From positions 1 to 36,391 of the forward strand of contig DAQP01000046.1 in NCBI GenBank assembly GCA_002504435.1: a DNA stretch of 36,391 nucleotides, in the 5' to 3' direction. The notes beneath the pieces were generated by a model. That model was not told the origin of the DNA, did not search any database, and was given only the letters and a program-made list of their open reading frames with translations. Source of the DNA: Euryarchaeota archaeon UBA438 (lineage in GTDB: Archaea > Thermoplasmatota > Poseidoniia > Poseidoniales > Thalassarchaeaceae). Both the position numbers and the translations under genes were made by a program. Shown piece by piece: positions 9,551 through 18,051 of the stretch (positions are counted from its first letter, which is position 1; the number at the start of each line of letters is the position of its first letter).

Positions 9551-9924
9551 CTCCCCTGGGATCTAGCAACAATGCCGCTAGAAACCCACCAAGCATCGAT
9601 AATAGACCAGACCCAGATGATTGGCCAAAGGGCCACAGAAAGGATTAGTGGGAACTGAATCAGGAACCATCCCGCCCCCTTTCGATGCTGACGATTGAAA
9701 TGCTGCCCAAGAAAAAGGAATGGGATAAGGGACAGAGCAATTGCAAAAATTGGCCTCAGTGCCCCCCAGGCCCCTATTCCCCCACTCAATTCTCTCCATA
9801 TGACGCCAAAGACACCAATTGCGCTTACTTCGTCATCCCTGTCCTCGTCGGGCAAAATGACGACGTACTCGTGCTCCGACACGAGTGTTGGAACGGGCGG
9901 GGTGGAATGAATCTGACGTATCAT
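9547..9924 (-). CDS. Small two-TM membrane protein
   Basis: A 125-residue protein. Seen: a polar N-terminal 45 residues, then two hydrophobic segments at about 54-72 (RPIFAIALSLIPFLFL) and 82-110. The second is rich in Trp and ends IIWVWSIIDAWW, a pattern common in small TM2-like or poorly characterised prokaryotic membrane proteins. The start at 9924 lies inside the 5' end of the divergent Pcp-Nudix gene if that uses its ATG at 9907. A GTG at 9882 would remove the overlap and still keep both membrane helices. The 3' end overlaps the convergent upstream gene by four bases. Function unknown. Confidence 0.6.
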   Translation of the reverse strand: MIRQIHSTPPVPTLVSEHEYVVILPDEDRDDEVSAIGVFGVIWRELSGGIGAWGALRPIFAIALSLIPFLFLGQHFNRQHRKGAGWFLIQFPLILSVALWPIIWVWSIIDAWWVSSGIVARSQGS

Positions 9925-10941
9925 GGATACGAAAAGGACAACTTACACCCCCTGCTCCCGGATTCCGTGACTTTGCCCAAGGTGCTGTTGACAGGATTCG
10001 AACCATTCTCGGGAAATGAGGAAAATGTGTCGGAAGAAGTGACCAGGAGAATCAGTCAGACAGGACTCGATGGAATCGAACTTTCAACTATGGTGTTAAG
10101 CGTAGATGAGGATGGATCTAGGAAATGCTCCGATCTTGTCAGGTCGGACAATTCCTTCGATGCCATAGTCCACCTTGGTTTGTCGGAGGAAGGAAAGAAT
10201 GTCTGCCTAGAACTAATCGCAAAGAATCTTCTTGAGATGTCAAAGCCAGATAACTCGAATAGGCTGGTTTCTGGATCAAAGATTATTCAGAATGCCCCTG
10301 ATTACCTCAAAATTTCAGCGCCAATTCATGTATTGGACGAGGAGTTTGAGCATGATAATAGGGTTTCATGGAGTGAAGATGCAGGGGGCTTCATTTGCAA
10401 TGAGACCCTTTTCAGAACCCTGGAAGCAACGATGAATATGGATAAGAGGGTAATTTTCGTCCATCTTCCCGACAGCTCCACTATCGGATTAGATGACCAA
10501 ATTGATATTGTTAGTAGGGTGATTAGGTGTCTAGCACTAAAGCCACTGTATACGGTGGTGGGGGCGTTGCTTCGAGATTCGAGAGGGAGGATGCTAGCCT
10601 GTAGGCGCCCCGAAGGGGATGTGTGGGCAGGGTGGTGGGAATTCCCCGGGGGTAAGATTGAGGCCGGTGAATCCCAAGAAGATGCAATAATTAGAGAAAT
10701 CGAAGAGGAGCTGGGAATTTCTGTAGTTCCCGAATCATGCGTAGCTGAAATTTCACATGACTATGGCGACAGAGATGTTGATCTGTTCATCTGGAAGTGC
10801 GAGTCAGTTGACCCAGAAACGGTGTCTCCCTCGGAACACGATGAAACAATATGGGTCCACCAAGATGAACTACTAAGCCTCAAGTGGTTGCCAGCCGATC
10901 TTCCACTCATAGAAGAATGGTCCTTGTCGGGAATACCCTAG
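9907..10941 (+). CDS. Pyroglutamyl-peptidase I / Nudix hydrolase fusion
   Basis: A 344-residue two-domain cytosolic enzyme. The first half matches pyrrolidone-carboxylate peptidase (family C15), which removes N-terminal pyroglutamate from peptides: LLTGFEPFSGNEENVS at about 27, the Glu in CLELIAKN (residue 102), the Cys in GGFICNETLF (164) and the His in IFVHLPD (186) fit the Glu-Cys-His triad. The second half is a MutT-like Nudix domain: GALLRDSRGRMLACRR, WWEFPGG, then GX5EX7REXXEE at about 249-270, expected to cleave nucleoside diphosphate derivatives such as oxidised dNTPs. I see no linker stop or frameshift between them. The ATG at 9907 follows a G-rich GGGGTGG; GTG at 9967 is an alternative that starts nearer the peptidase fold. 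The frame is open further upstream, but that part is antisense to the membrane protein gene. The stop shares CTAG with the next, convergent gene. Confidence 0.85.
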   Translation: MNLTYHGYEKDNLHPLLPDSVTLPKVLLTGFEPFSGNEENVSEEVTRRISQTGLDGIELSTMVLSVDEDGSRKCSDLVRSDNSFDAIVHLGLSEEGKNVCLELIAKNLLEMSKPDNSNRLVSGSKIIQNAPDYLKISAPIHVLDEEFEHDNRVSWSEDAGGFICNETLFRTLEATMNMDKRVIFVHLPDSSTIGLDDQIDIVSRVIRCLALKPLYTVVGALLRDSRGRMLACRRPEGDVWAGWWEFPGGKIEAGESQEDAIIREIEEELGISVVPESCVAEISHDYGDRDVDLFIWKCESVDPETVSPSEHDETIWVHQDELLSLKWLPADLPLIEEWSLSGIP

Positions 10942-11456
10942 TCATCCTCGCCAATAGTCGGCCTCCCCCTTTTGTCAAACCACTCAATGGGGGTACCGTC
11001 ATCTGCCATAGAAAGTCCGTCACCAACCACCCTTGGAATCGCAGTTCTTCCTTGGTGCCAAGTGAGTTTCTCTACCCACTGGCCAATATCCTCCCCTTGA
11101 ATGGAGACGTCAATTGTTCCACCCGTGGTCCGTTCCCCCAATGAGAATGATATTTTTCCAACCAGGGCTGCCTGCCTAGAAATTGAGAAATCAGTGTAAT
11201 CGCTGCCTTCCATATCTAGAGTCATGGCATCTAGGGCAGTGTCTAGGATCCTTTGCTTGGTAATTGACTCTAGGAACATGTCAATTGAACCAGCATTTCC
11301 ATGTAGAACATCAACTGAACCAGCGTGTGGAAAACTCCTCCTGCCGATTTCTTCGGATGGCACCCAGTCTGGAAACACATTTCTTACTGCCAAAACCACA
11401 ATCTCCGGGTCTTCATGTGGTTGAACGATTGTCGACACCCTGACTTCAGGCCCCAT
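10938..11456 (-). CDS. UPF0201-family archaeal protein (COG1931)
   Basis: A 172-residue protein of an archaea-specific family with no settled function; an RNA-related role has been suggested for such proteins. Seen: an N-terminal strand followed by PHEDPEIVVLAVRNVFPDW, matching the family's PTEDPEKVxxAxxNxFP. Then come ITKQRILDTALDAM (QRIxDTAR in the family) and ISRQAALVGKISFSLGE (KQAAFVGKVNF), and a final beta strand with IDVSI. I chose ATG at 11456 because the family starts a few residues before the first strand; a TTG at 11495 would add 13 poorly fitting residues. It is divergent from the zinc-ribbon membrane protein and overlaps the convergent Pcp-Nudix gene by four bases. Confidence 0.8.
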   Translation of the reverse strand: MGPEVRVSTIVQPHEDPEIVVLAVRNVFPDWVPSEEIGRRSFPHAGSVDVLHGNAGSIDMFLESITKQRILDTALDAMTLDMEGSDYTDFSISRQAALVGKISFSLGERTTGGTIDVSIQGEDIGQWVEKLTWHQGRTAIPRVVGDGLSMADDGTPIEWFDKRGRPTIGEDD

Positions 11457-11549
11457 GCCCCTTCGAGACAACCACCACTCATGAGTTCTCTCCAAGGAAT
11501 CCTACCAAGAGCGCGAATGATTGAAACAGTAATCGAGCGGGGACAGACT

Positions 11550-12290
11550 ATGGCGGATCGATCCTTGCCTATGAGCGCAGCATTATTGCTCGCCCCAAGC
11601 CTTTGCGTAGTTTCAGTCAGATTCGGCCTTCCCGCCCTCGATGAGATAATTTCAGACAATCTAATGATTGAGGCCATAATACACTTGGCCGCCGTAATAT
11701 TGGGCTTGCTAATGTTCCTCAGATATAGGAGAGTTGAGGACCATGAATACCATAGATCAAGGGCAATTAAGGGACTTTCAAGGACCTATAAGAGCGAGGA
11801 CAGGGGCCTCTGGGGGGACAAGTCAGATCGTGCCCTGGAGAAGCTAGAATCGGGCTCCTCGAAGAAGTCTAGGAAATCATCCATGAGATTCAATGAGAGG
11901 ATGTCAGGAACTGTGGGGTCCCTTAATTCTGAAATGGCAGAGATGGAAATAGGTGAGGATTTTGAGACAGATGTTAGGGTTTCAGGAATTCAGACGATTG
12001 TCGACGGGGACAAGATCAAGGAGGAAACAAGGCCAAGAAGGCCATCAATTTCTTCCAGAATTAGCTCTATCATGGACTCCTCCGCAAGGAGGAGGATAGA
12101 GAAGAAGAAGGCCAAGGAAGAGAGGAGAAAGGCCAAGAAAATAGCCAGGAAACCGTCCCAATCCGATAGTGAGTGGGACGTCCCCGCTGCATCTACAATG
12201 GCTAGATCGGTGGTCTCCTGCAAACAATGCGGGAATCTGAACAATAGCGGAACTCAGTATTGCGTCTCATGCGGGGACTTACTGGTCTAG
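11550..12290 (+). CDS. Two-TM protein with charged linker and C-terminal zinc ribbon
   Basis: A 246-residue unknown protein. Seen: two membrane helices near the N-terminus (about 8-27 and 37-58), a long polar linker, a highly basic helix near 175-205 (repeated K/R/E, likely coiled coil) and a C-terminal zinc ribbon CKQCGN...YCVSCGDLLV. The ribbon and basic helix should face the cytosol and could touch nucleic acid or ribosomes, which is an inference. The start is uncertain: the frame has ATGs at 11481, 11517 and 11550. I chose 11550 because a GGGG lies seven bases before it and the first helix then starts close to the N-terminus. DnaJ follows after a short gap on the same strand. Confidence 0.6.
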   Translation: MADRSLPMSAALLLAPSLCVVSVRFGLPALDEIISDNLMIEAIIHLAAVILGLLMFLRYRRVEDHEYHRSRAIKGLSRTYKSEDRGLWGDKSDRALEKLESGSSKKSRKSSMRFNERMSGTVGSLNSEMAEMEIGEDFETDVRVSGIQTIVDGDKIKEETRPRRPSISSRISSIMDSSARRRIEKKKAKEERRKAKKIARKPSQSDSEWDVPAASTMARSVVSCKQCGNLNNSGTQYCVSCGDLLV

Positions 12291-12336
12291 CAGGGAACGG
12301 TTGAAAGCACCCAGTACCGAGCCCATGGTTGATAAC

Positions 12337-13488
12337 ATGCCGGAGAAGAGGGACTACTACGAGGTCCTAGGCCTTTCTAGGGGTTCTAGTAAGGAAGAAA
12401 TTCGAAAGGCGTACAGGTCTCTTGCTAGAAAGTACCATCCCGACAAAAATCCAGATGACCCTGATGCAGAAAGCAGGTTCAAGGAACTCTCGGAAGCCTT
12501 CGCCATACTTTCTGACGATGACGAAAGGAGGAAGTATGACACATTTGGCCATAATTCGCCCGGCGGGTCCCCCTTTGGACCAGGGGGTTTCCAAGGGGTC
12601 AATATTAGCATAGACGACTTATTCGGAGGGGATCTCGGCGGGATATTCAGCCAATTCTTCCGTTCTTCATCGAGCAACAGGCGTGTCAAGGGGTCCGATT
12701 TGATGGTAAGACACTCAGTACCTTTCCAATCTGCAATGGACGGGTGTGAGGAAGAGATTGAGATTGAAGCACTAAGAACTTGTGAGGAGTGTGAGGGCGA
12801 GGGTTCGGCAGACTCCTCCTCTGTGAGGCAATGCCCGGGGTGCGATGGAAGGGGAAGAATTGAGAGGGTGGAGAGAATTGGTCCGTTCACACAGAGAGTC
12901 GTCTCAGATTGCCCTTCATGCGATGGAGAAGGGAGGATCATTCAGAATCCTTGCACATCTTGTGGGGGGGCAGGTCGTTCAAACCAAACTAAGAAAGTCA
13001 GATTCTCCGTCCCCCCTGGAGTATCTTCTGGTGTCAGGCTTAGAATGAGGGGCCATGGGGAGGCCTCAAGGATTAGTGGCGGAGAATCTGGCGATTTGTA
13101 CATAGAGATCGATGTGGGGAGTCATGATTGGTTTGAGAGGGACGGCTCAGATTTACTAATGGCCCTACCAATTGGATTTGCAGATTTACTTCTTGGAACT
13201 TCTGTTAAGATACCTCACATAGATGGGGACGAAATAAAAGTAAAAATCCCAGCAGGCTCAAACCCCGGAGATACAATTTCCATTCCAGGAAGGGGGCTTC
13301 CCAGACAGGGATCGAGGTCAAGGGGCGAAGTTTCCGTGGTTTTGAAGTTAGATATCCCGTCCAGAGTTTCACGTGCCGACAAGAAGAGGATATCTGAGAT
13401 GTATGATGTACTTGGAACAAATGAAGATAACATCCAGGAGAAAATCAGGGATGAAGCTTACAGGCGCAGAAATTCCAGAGCACGCTAG
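12337..13488 (+). CDS. dnaJ: Chaperone DnaJ (class I Hsp40)
   Basis: A co-chaperone that stimulates DnaK ATP hydrolysis and binds unfolded protein. Seen, in order: a J domain with RDYYEVLGL and HPD at 34-36; a Gly/Phe-rich stretch (FGHNSPGGSPFGPGGF); the zinc domain with four CxxCxGxG-type repeats (CEECEGEG, CPGCDGRG, CPSCDGEG, CTSCGGAG); and the C-terminal substrate-binding beta domains (RLRMRGHGEA, IPGRGLPRQG). The length, 383 residues, is normal for the family. Possible starts are TTG 12301, ATG 12325 and ATG 12337; the last gives the usual short lead before the J domain. No dnaK or grpE lies in the window, so the set is not a compact operon here. The family is bacterial in origin and was acquired by several archaeal lineages. 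Confidence 0.95.
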   Translation: MPEKRDYYEVLGLSRGSSKEEIRKAYRSLARKYHPDKNPDDPDAESRFKELSEAFAILSDDDERRKYDTFGHNSPGGSPFGPGGFQGVNISIDDLFGGDLGGIFSQFFRSSSSNRRVKGSDLMVRHSVPFQSAMDGCEEEIEIEALRTCEECEGEGSADSSSVRQCPGCDGRGRIERVERIGPFTQRVVSDCPSCDGEGRIIQNPCTSCGGAGRSNQTKKVRFSVPPGVSSGVRLRMRGHGEASRISGGESGDLYIEIDVGSHDWFERDGSDLLMALPIGFADLLLGTSVKIPHIDGDEIKVKIPAGSNPGDTISIPGRGLPRQGSRSRGEVSVVLKLDIPSRVSRADKKRISEMYDVLGTNEDNIQEKIRDEAYRRRNSRAR

Positions 13489-13491
13489 TCC

Positions 13492-15636
13492 CTACTCCTC
13501 CTCTAGGCTCTGCCAATCCATAGCAATCCTAGGCGCAGCAGCGACCGGCTCGCCACTCACAAGACCGGATAACTGAAAACTAAGGACACTAGGATTGCCG
13601 TCTATCGTAACTCGAACGAATGTCTTACTTTCGGACTCTAAGGTATCTAGAAAAACCTCGTCTCCACGAAATAGGTGCTTAGGTGAAACTTCAGAAATTC
13701 TTGCCACTGCTCCTTCAGGAGAGTGGAATCTAATCGCCGCCAGCTTCCAATCTTCGGCCCCAACTCTAATTCCAAGTATCAGTGACCTGCCTCTGTCTAC
13801 TCCCCATGCGTTCACTTCAATCTGTTCTGTCATATGGCGAATCATGGGATCGCCCCACTCCGATACTATTCCAGTCCAAGGGCTATCTCCGAGTTGATGA
13901 AGGGCGGACTCTACTGCCTGCTCATTTATCTCACTTTCAGAAGTGTCCTTAGAGAGCCGCTCCCGGAGCCTTCTGAGCCTCCTTAGCTCATGAGCCTCGA
14001 TAACTCCTGAACCCCTTGAATCCGAGAACAGCCTCTTCCTTTCCCACCAAATGACAATTGCAAGGGGTACGATCATCAATGCTCCGAGGAATAGATACAA
14101 GTCGGTGAAAAGGTATGAAAGGTCACTCAACTCAGCATCGTCTAGGATGTCTTCACCGGCGTAGATTAGTGTGAATTGATACTCAATTTCAGCGTCGGAT
14201 GAGGCCAACCTCTCAACTCTGACGGCATGAGTCCCCATAGGCATGCTAATGATTGAGCCATTCGTCGAATTCAGGATAGCCCAGTTTTCTTGATTCAGTG
14301 ATTGAATTTGGAAATTCACAGGAGATGCTCCTTCATCCCTAATGTACACTCTAGATCCATTTTCATCTTCTATTTTCACGACATGCACATCGACATTGTC
14401 CCCGGGCCCTAATGTCCCGGATAGGATGGAGGGACCTGGAATTATTGGATCATGGTAAATGGGCGGACCCCCTCCATTCCAAAGGTAATCGGGCGCATCC
14501 CCGATAATGTTCCCATCACTGGTGGAAACCGTCGATATTCCAATTTGCCATGTTGCCGGGCCGTTTGATGTAATCCTGAATTCTATTGAGTAAACATCTG
14601 CAGGCGTCAATATCAAGTCCGGGCACAAGAAAATTTGCTCATGAATCGCAAACGTCCCATTCGTTGCTTTCAGAAGTATTTCTAGGGAAACATCCCCGCT
14701 GAAGATACAACTGGGGAGGATTTCCATTTTACTCCCAGCCTGCAACAACAGCGAATCCCCATCTTCATCAAATCCAGAAATATGCCCAGTATATGATAAA
14801 GAACGGAACTCCAGGTGTTCTCCATGATTCCATTGGCCCCCCAAGTCCCCTCCGCCCGGGGCCTCTAGTTCGTCATCAAACCTCGAAATATCAATTTCGT
14901 AGGGCGTTGATCCAGAATCACTCGGATGCACAACTCTAAGCCACAGACTAGAATCCAATGGGTAGTCGAGGATAACGGGGAAATCGCTCGTACTCGTGAT
15001 TGTCTCTAGAAGCGACTTTGAATCCGAATCGCTTTGCCAAATCTCCAAATCGGCAAAACCACCAGATTTGAAATTCTCCAGAACTACCACATCGCCATTG
15101 TCGCCCACTATTCTGATGGCATCCTTGTCTTCCTGCCCTTCTAGGGAGCCGACAAAGATTACTCCCTCACTACCTTCTTCCCCTGGGTCAGACTCACATC
15201 TATCCATTTGGCACAAGGAAGTGGCATCAATTTCATACTCATCAGCCTGATTGCCCGGTACCGGAACAGTGTCCGGCAAATCTCCCGGCTCCACCAGACT
15301 TGAATCGCCCGGGAGAATGTAATCGAATCCTACATCTCCAATATCGAAACCATCTCCTACATTGACTTCCCAAGACAGATTGCTGCCAATCAATCCCGAC
15401 CATTGGACGCTATGGGTGTCAGATGAAACGTAATCCAAACCGTCTACTTGGATAACCAACTCTAGTCCCGTGCAGCTAACCTGTAGGCACTCAAATTCCA
15501 ACCAAGCCGGCCCCGGTTTATCTGTCGACCCCTCGATGATGGTATTCCCTTCCCCTTCAGCCAATGAATTAGGTGCAGTTAGGGCCAATGAAAAGACAAT
15601 AATCAAGGAAAGAATCGCCGCCTTCGTCTGTCCCAT
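13492..15636 (-). CDS. Large single-pass surface protein with unknown cytosolic domain
   Basis: A 714-residue unknown protein. Seen: a signal peptide (AAILSLIIVFSLALTAPNSLA), a beta-rich ectodomain of about 480 residues, a membrane helix at about 510-531 (FLGALMIVPLAIVIWWERKR) and a cytosolic part of about 180 residues. Within the ectodomain, about 175-255 (DKDAIRIVGDNGDVVVLENF ... PYEIDIS) resembles the pre-peptidase C-terminal (PPC) beta sandwich, often found beside secreted peptidases. The cytosolic part starts with an Arg-rich helix (LRRLRRLRERL) and continues as a compact mixed domain that I do not recognise. It is divergent from arcS with 62 bases between starts, and convergent with dnaJ with a 3-base gap. 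Confidence 0.75.
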   Translation of the reverse strand: MGQTKAAILSLIIVFSLALTAPNSLAEGEGNTIIEGSTDKPGPAWLEFECLQVSCTGLELVIQVDGLDYVSSDTHSVQWSGLIGSNLSWEVNVGDGFDIGDVGFDYILPGDSSLVEPGDLPDTVPVPGNQADEYEIDATSLCQMDRCESDPGEEGSEGVIFVGSLEGQEDKDAIRIVGDNGDVVVLENFKSGGFADLEIWQSDSDSKSLLETITSTSDFPVILDYPLDSSLWLRVVHPSDSGSTPYEIDISRFDDELEAPGGGDLGGQWNHGEHLEFRSLSYTGHISGFDEDGDSLLLQAGSKMEILPSCIFSGDVSLEILLKATNGTFAIHEQIFLCPDLILTPADVYSIEFRITSNGPATWQIGISTVSTSDGNIIGDAPDYLWNGGGPPIYHDPIIPGPSILSGTLGPGDNVDVHVVKIEDENGSRVYIRDEGASPVNFQIQSLNQENWAILNSTNGSIISMPMGTHAVRVERLASSDAEIEYQFTLIYAGEDILDDAELSDLSYLFTDLYLFLGALMIVPLAIVIWWERKRLFSDSRGSGVIEAHELRRLRRLRERLSKDTSESEINEQAVESALHQLGDSPWTGIVSEWGDPMIRHMTEQIEVNAWGVDRGRSLILGIRVGAEDWKLAAIRFHSPEGAVARISEVSPKHLFRGDEVFLDTLESESKTFVRVTIDGNPSVLSFQLSGLVSGEPVAAAPRIAMDWQSLEEE

Positions 15637-15698
15637 GCGTTCTCCGAACAGTAATCAGTCTTAGAATCCTTCAAGCGAAGTTTCCCATTCGAGGCACT

Positions 15699-17480
15699 AT
15701 GGCAGGTAGGCCACTGGCGCGAGATGTAGTAGCCAGGCAACGAACTTCCAGGCTTTTCTCCCTTGGAGATAGGGCGAATCCCATGTCATGGGCTCCAGCC
15801 ATCATTATCTCTGACGAGGATCCAGAATTGCCGATTTCGATTTCTCCTTTATCATTCAGAAGGGACAACTCAGAGTTCCCCTCAAAACTATCTATGCGTA
15901 CTAGGGCCAATATCTGCTACCCATTTGATGGACTCGACGAGTGGGTCGCAAGTGAGGGCCTCGTATTGCCGCCCAGCCTAGAGAAATCAGACTCAGGAAG
16001 TTTCGGTACCGGCCTAAATCTATTGCCTGTTTCATGGCAGTCATTACATCATGATAACTCTCTTTCGAATGAATCATTGGAGCCATCCGTTGTCGTCCTA
16101 ACAGATGCCCCACAGTTGGCCAGAAATCGATATAATCTCGTTGAAGCGTTGGATGTAATCAGAAGAAGATTCCCATCCTCTCTAATTTGGACTCCCGGTA
16201 TTTCAGGACCCGATAATTGCCATCTACTGTCCTGGCTTGGTGTTGATCTATTTGACTTATCAAGGTCAAGAAACGCATCCGCGGCAGGAGTCATACTTTC
16301 CCAGAGCGGCCCTCGGGAACCGGAGCAAACTTTGGATGAGAAATCAGACATTGAGACACAGATAGAACATTGGAAGTCCGCTCTATCGGACCTCAGACAG
16401 TCAATCAGAACAGGAACTCTCCGCGAATCTGTAGAGAAATGCATCGTATCTAGCCCTCGCTCAGTAGAGAGATTGAGGATTCATGATTCACTAATGAGCA
16501 GGAATATCGGCAACGCCGGACTTTCAAGCGTCGTAGATAACAACCGGAGGCTTAGGTGCAATTCCCCAGTTAGCCGTGATGATCCGCTTATTCAAGATTG
16601 GAGAATGAGAGTTTCGGAAGAACACACGCCGCCCTCACATCAGAATGACATACTTTTGTTGCTTCCATGTTCTGCCACCAAACCGTACAGACTCTCCCCA
16701 AGCCACCATAGATTTCTGAAGAACATACGCAGTAACAGGATTCACCAAATTATGGTTACAGCGCCACTTGGACTGGTTCCAAGGGAGTTAGAGGACCTGT
16801 GGCCAGCCGCGCATTACGACATCCCTGTGACTGGGGTTTGGGACGAGGACGAAGTATCGATTATCAGGCACATGGTAAGCAGAGTTGTCGAAAGAATCGG
16901 GTATAAGGAGGTGATTAACCACTCAGGGATGGAAATTTCTGTGAATGGAACTAACGTTCATGACACGAGAAATGGTGAAACAGCGGGCTCAGAAGAATCC
17001 CTGGGCAAACTGGAGGAGGTCACCAGGGAAATCCTTCTGTCATTGGGCCTCAGGGATGTAAACCAACCCGAAGATAGGCTGAGCACTATGAAATCCAGAT
17101 CTAGATTTATCCACGGTACGGACGAATGGTTAGAGGGGTCTGTGGTTTCAGGAAGGCCGCCAATTCTGACAATTTCAAAATCTGGGGAGCAGCTAGCTAG
17201 GTGGAATCCCAGGGATGCTAGGTTCGCCCTCTCAAAGAAGTGCCTCCCAATTATCGGTGAAAGCGGATCAATTCCTACCGCCCACATAGTTGAGGGGCAT
17301 AATTGGGTGGGTGACCTTTTCCCTACGAATGTAGAAAGATTCGAGGGAGATATCAGGGTTGGAGACGAAATACTGGTCTATCAGGGAGGCCAAATGGTCG
17401 GCTCTGCTCGGGCTGTCGCTCCGGCATGGGAATGGCCCAAAGGGCCAGGAAGGCTGGCTCGAACTAGGCACAGACTCTGA
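15699..17480 (+). CDS. arcS: Archaeosine synthase ArcS (TgtA2)
   Basis: Converts preQ0 at position 15 of archaeal tRNA to archaeosine, the step after insertion by TgtA. Seen: an N-terminal region of about 270 residues like a reduced TGT barrel; the hallmark LLLLPCSATKPY near 320-330; VTAPLGLVPRELEDLWPAAHYDIPVTG in the expected spacing after it; and a C-terminal PUA-like RNA-binding domain (about 505-585, with VGDEILVYQGGQMVGSARAV). The length, 593 residues, is as expected. The start ATG follows GAGG at 15691-15694 with a 4-base gap. rps15 follows 74 bases downstream on the same strand. No tgtA or preQ0 gene is present in the window. Confidence 0.92.
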   Translation: MAGRPLARDVVARQRTSRLFSLGDRANPMSWAPAIIISDEDPELPISISPLSFRRDNSEFPSKLSMRTRANICYPFDGLDEWVASEGLVLPPSLEKSDSGSFGTGLNLLPVSWQSLHHDNSLSNESLEPSVVVLTDAPQLARNRYNLVEALDVIRRRFPSSLIWTPGISGPDNCHLLSWLGVDLFDLSRSRNASAAGVILSQSGPREPEQTLDEKSDIETQIEHWKSALSDLRQSIRTGTLRESVEKCIVSSPRSVERLRIHDSLMSRNIGNAGLSSVVDNNRRLRCNSPVSRDDPLIQDWRMRVSEEHTPPSHQNDILLLLPCSATKPYRLSPSHHRFLKNIRSNRIHQIMVTAPLGLVPRELEDLWPAAHYDIPVTGVWDEDEVSIIRHMVSRVVERIGYKEVINHSGMEISVNGTNVHDTRNGETAGSEESLGKLEEVTREILLSLGLRDVNQPEDRLSTMKSRSRFIHGTDEWLEGSVVSGRPPILTISKSGEQLARWNPRDARFALSKKCLPIIGESGSIPTAHIVEGHNWVGDLFPTNVERFEGDIRVGDEILVYQGGQMVGSARAVAPAWEWPKGPGRLARTRHRL

Positions 17481-17542
17481 GGCGCCATAATGCACTGCTC
17501 CAGCGTAGCGATTAAAGAGGGGGAGTAGGTCGCCCGCTCGCT

Positions 17543-17547
17543 GGAGG
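17543..17547 (+). promoter_or_regulatory. Shine-Dalgarno site of rps15
   Basis: GGAGG lies seven bases before the ATG at 17555. It is among the clearest ribosome binding sites in the window and decides between that ATG and the out-of-frame ATG at 17551. Confidence 0.7.
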
Positions 17548-17554
17548 CACATGA

Positions 17555-18010
17555 ATGGCACGTATGCACAGTAAGGGCAAGGGCGCAAGCGGCTCATCCA
17601 GGCCTAATTCTAACAGTCCACCAGATTGGTCCGAGACCGACAAGAAAGCCATCGAGGAGCTCATCCTGGGAATGGCAAAGGAAGGTCACTCAACCGCAAT
17701 GATTGGAATGGTGCTCAGAGATCAGCACGCGGTCCCCGACGTCCGCCTCGCAACTGGTGAGAGGATTTCCCAGATTCTTGAAAGGAACGGCATTTCCCCC
17801 AAGTATCCCGAGGACATGATGAATCTAATGAGAAGGGCCCTTGGCTTGATAGACCACCTAAATTCCAATTCCAAGGATCTTCACAACCGTCGACAGTTGG
17901 AACTTTGCGAGTCAAAGATTAGGCGCCTAGCAGCGTACTACAAGGAATCCGGAAAACTCGATGCCGATTGGCAGTACAAGAGGGATCAACTCAGATTGAT
18001 GGTTGAATAA
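17555..18010 (+). CDS. rps15: 30S ribosomal protein S15 (archaeal type)
   Basis: A small-subunit protein that binds 16S rRNA. Seen: the archaeal/eukaryotic N-terminus MARMHSKGKGASGSSRP; a middle segment with MIGMVLRDQHAVPDVR, matching the family's IGxxLRDxxGIPxVK; and the C-terminal S15 core DLHNRRQLELCESKIRRLAAYYKESGKL. The length, 151 residues, is normal for archaea. It has a strong Shine-Dalgarno. The unknown gene 41 bases downstream occupies the place where many archaea carry a RecJ-like nuclease gene. Confidence 0.97.
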   Translation: MARMHSKGKGASGSSRPNSNSPPDWSETDKKAIEELILGMAKEGHSTAMIGMVLRDQHAVPDVRLATGERISQILERNGISPKYPEDMMNLMRRALGLIDHLNSNSKDLHNRRQLELCESKIRRLAAYYKESGKLDADWQYKRDQLRLMVE

Positions 18011-18051
18011 TCCACAGTAGGAAATTTGAACGAGCCCCTCTTCCCGTTCTC

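Noticed and set aside
9685..9906. Upstream extension of the Pcp-Nudix frame
   Set aside because: It lies antisense to the small membrane protein gene, and residues before the GFEPF motif region have no peptidase-family counterpart.
12357..12941. Minus-strand frame of 194 codons inside dnaJ
   Set aside because: Ser/Pro-rich antisense shadow of unmistakable DnaJ.
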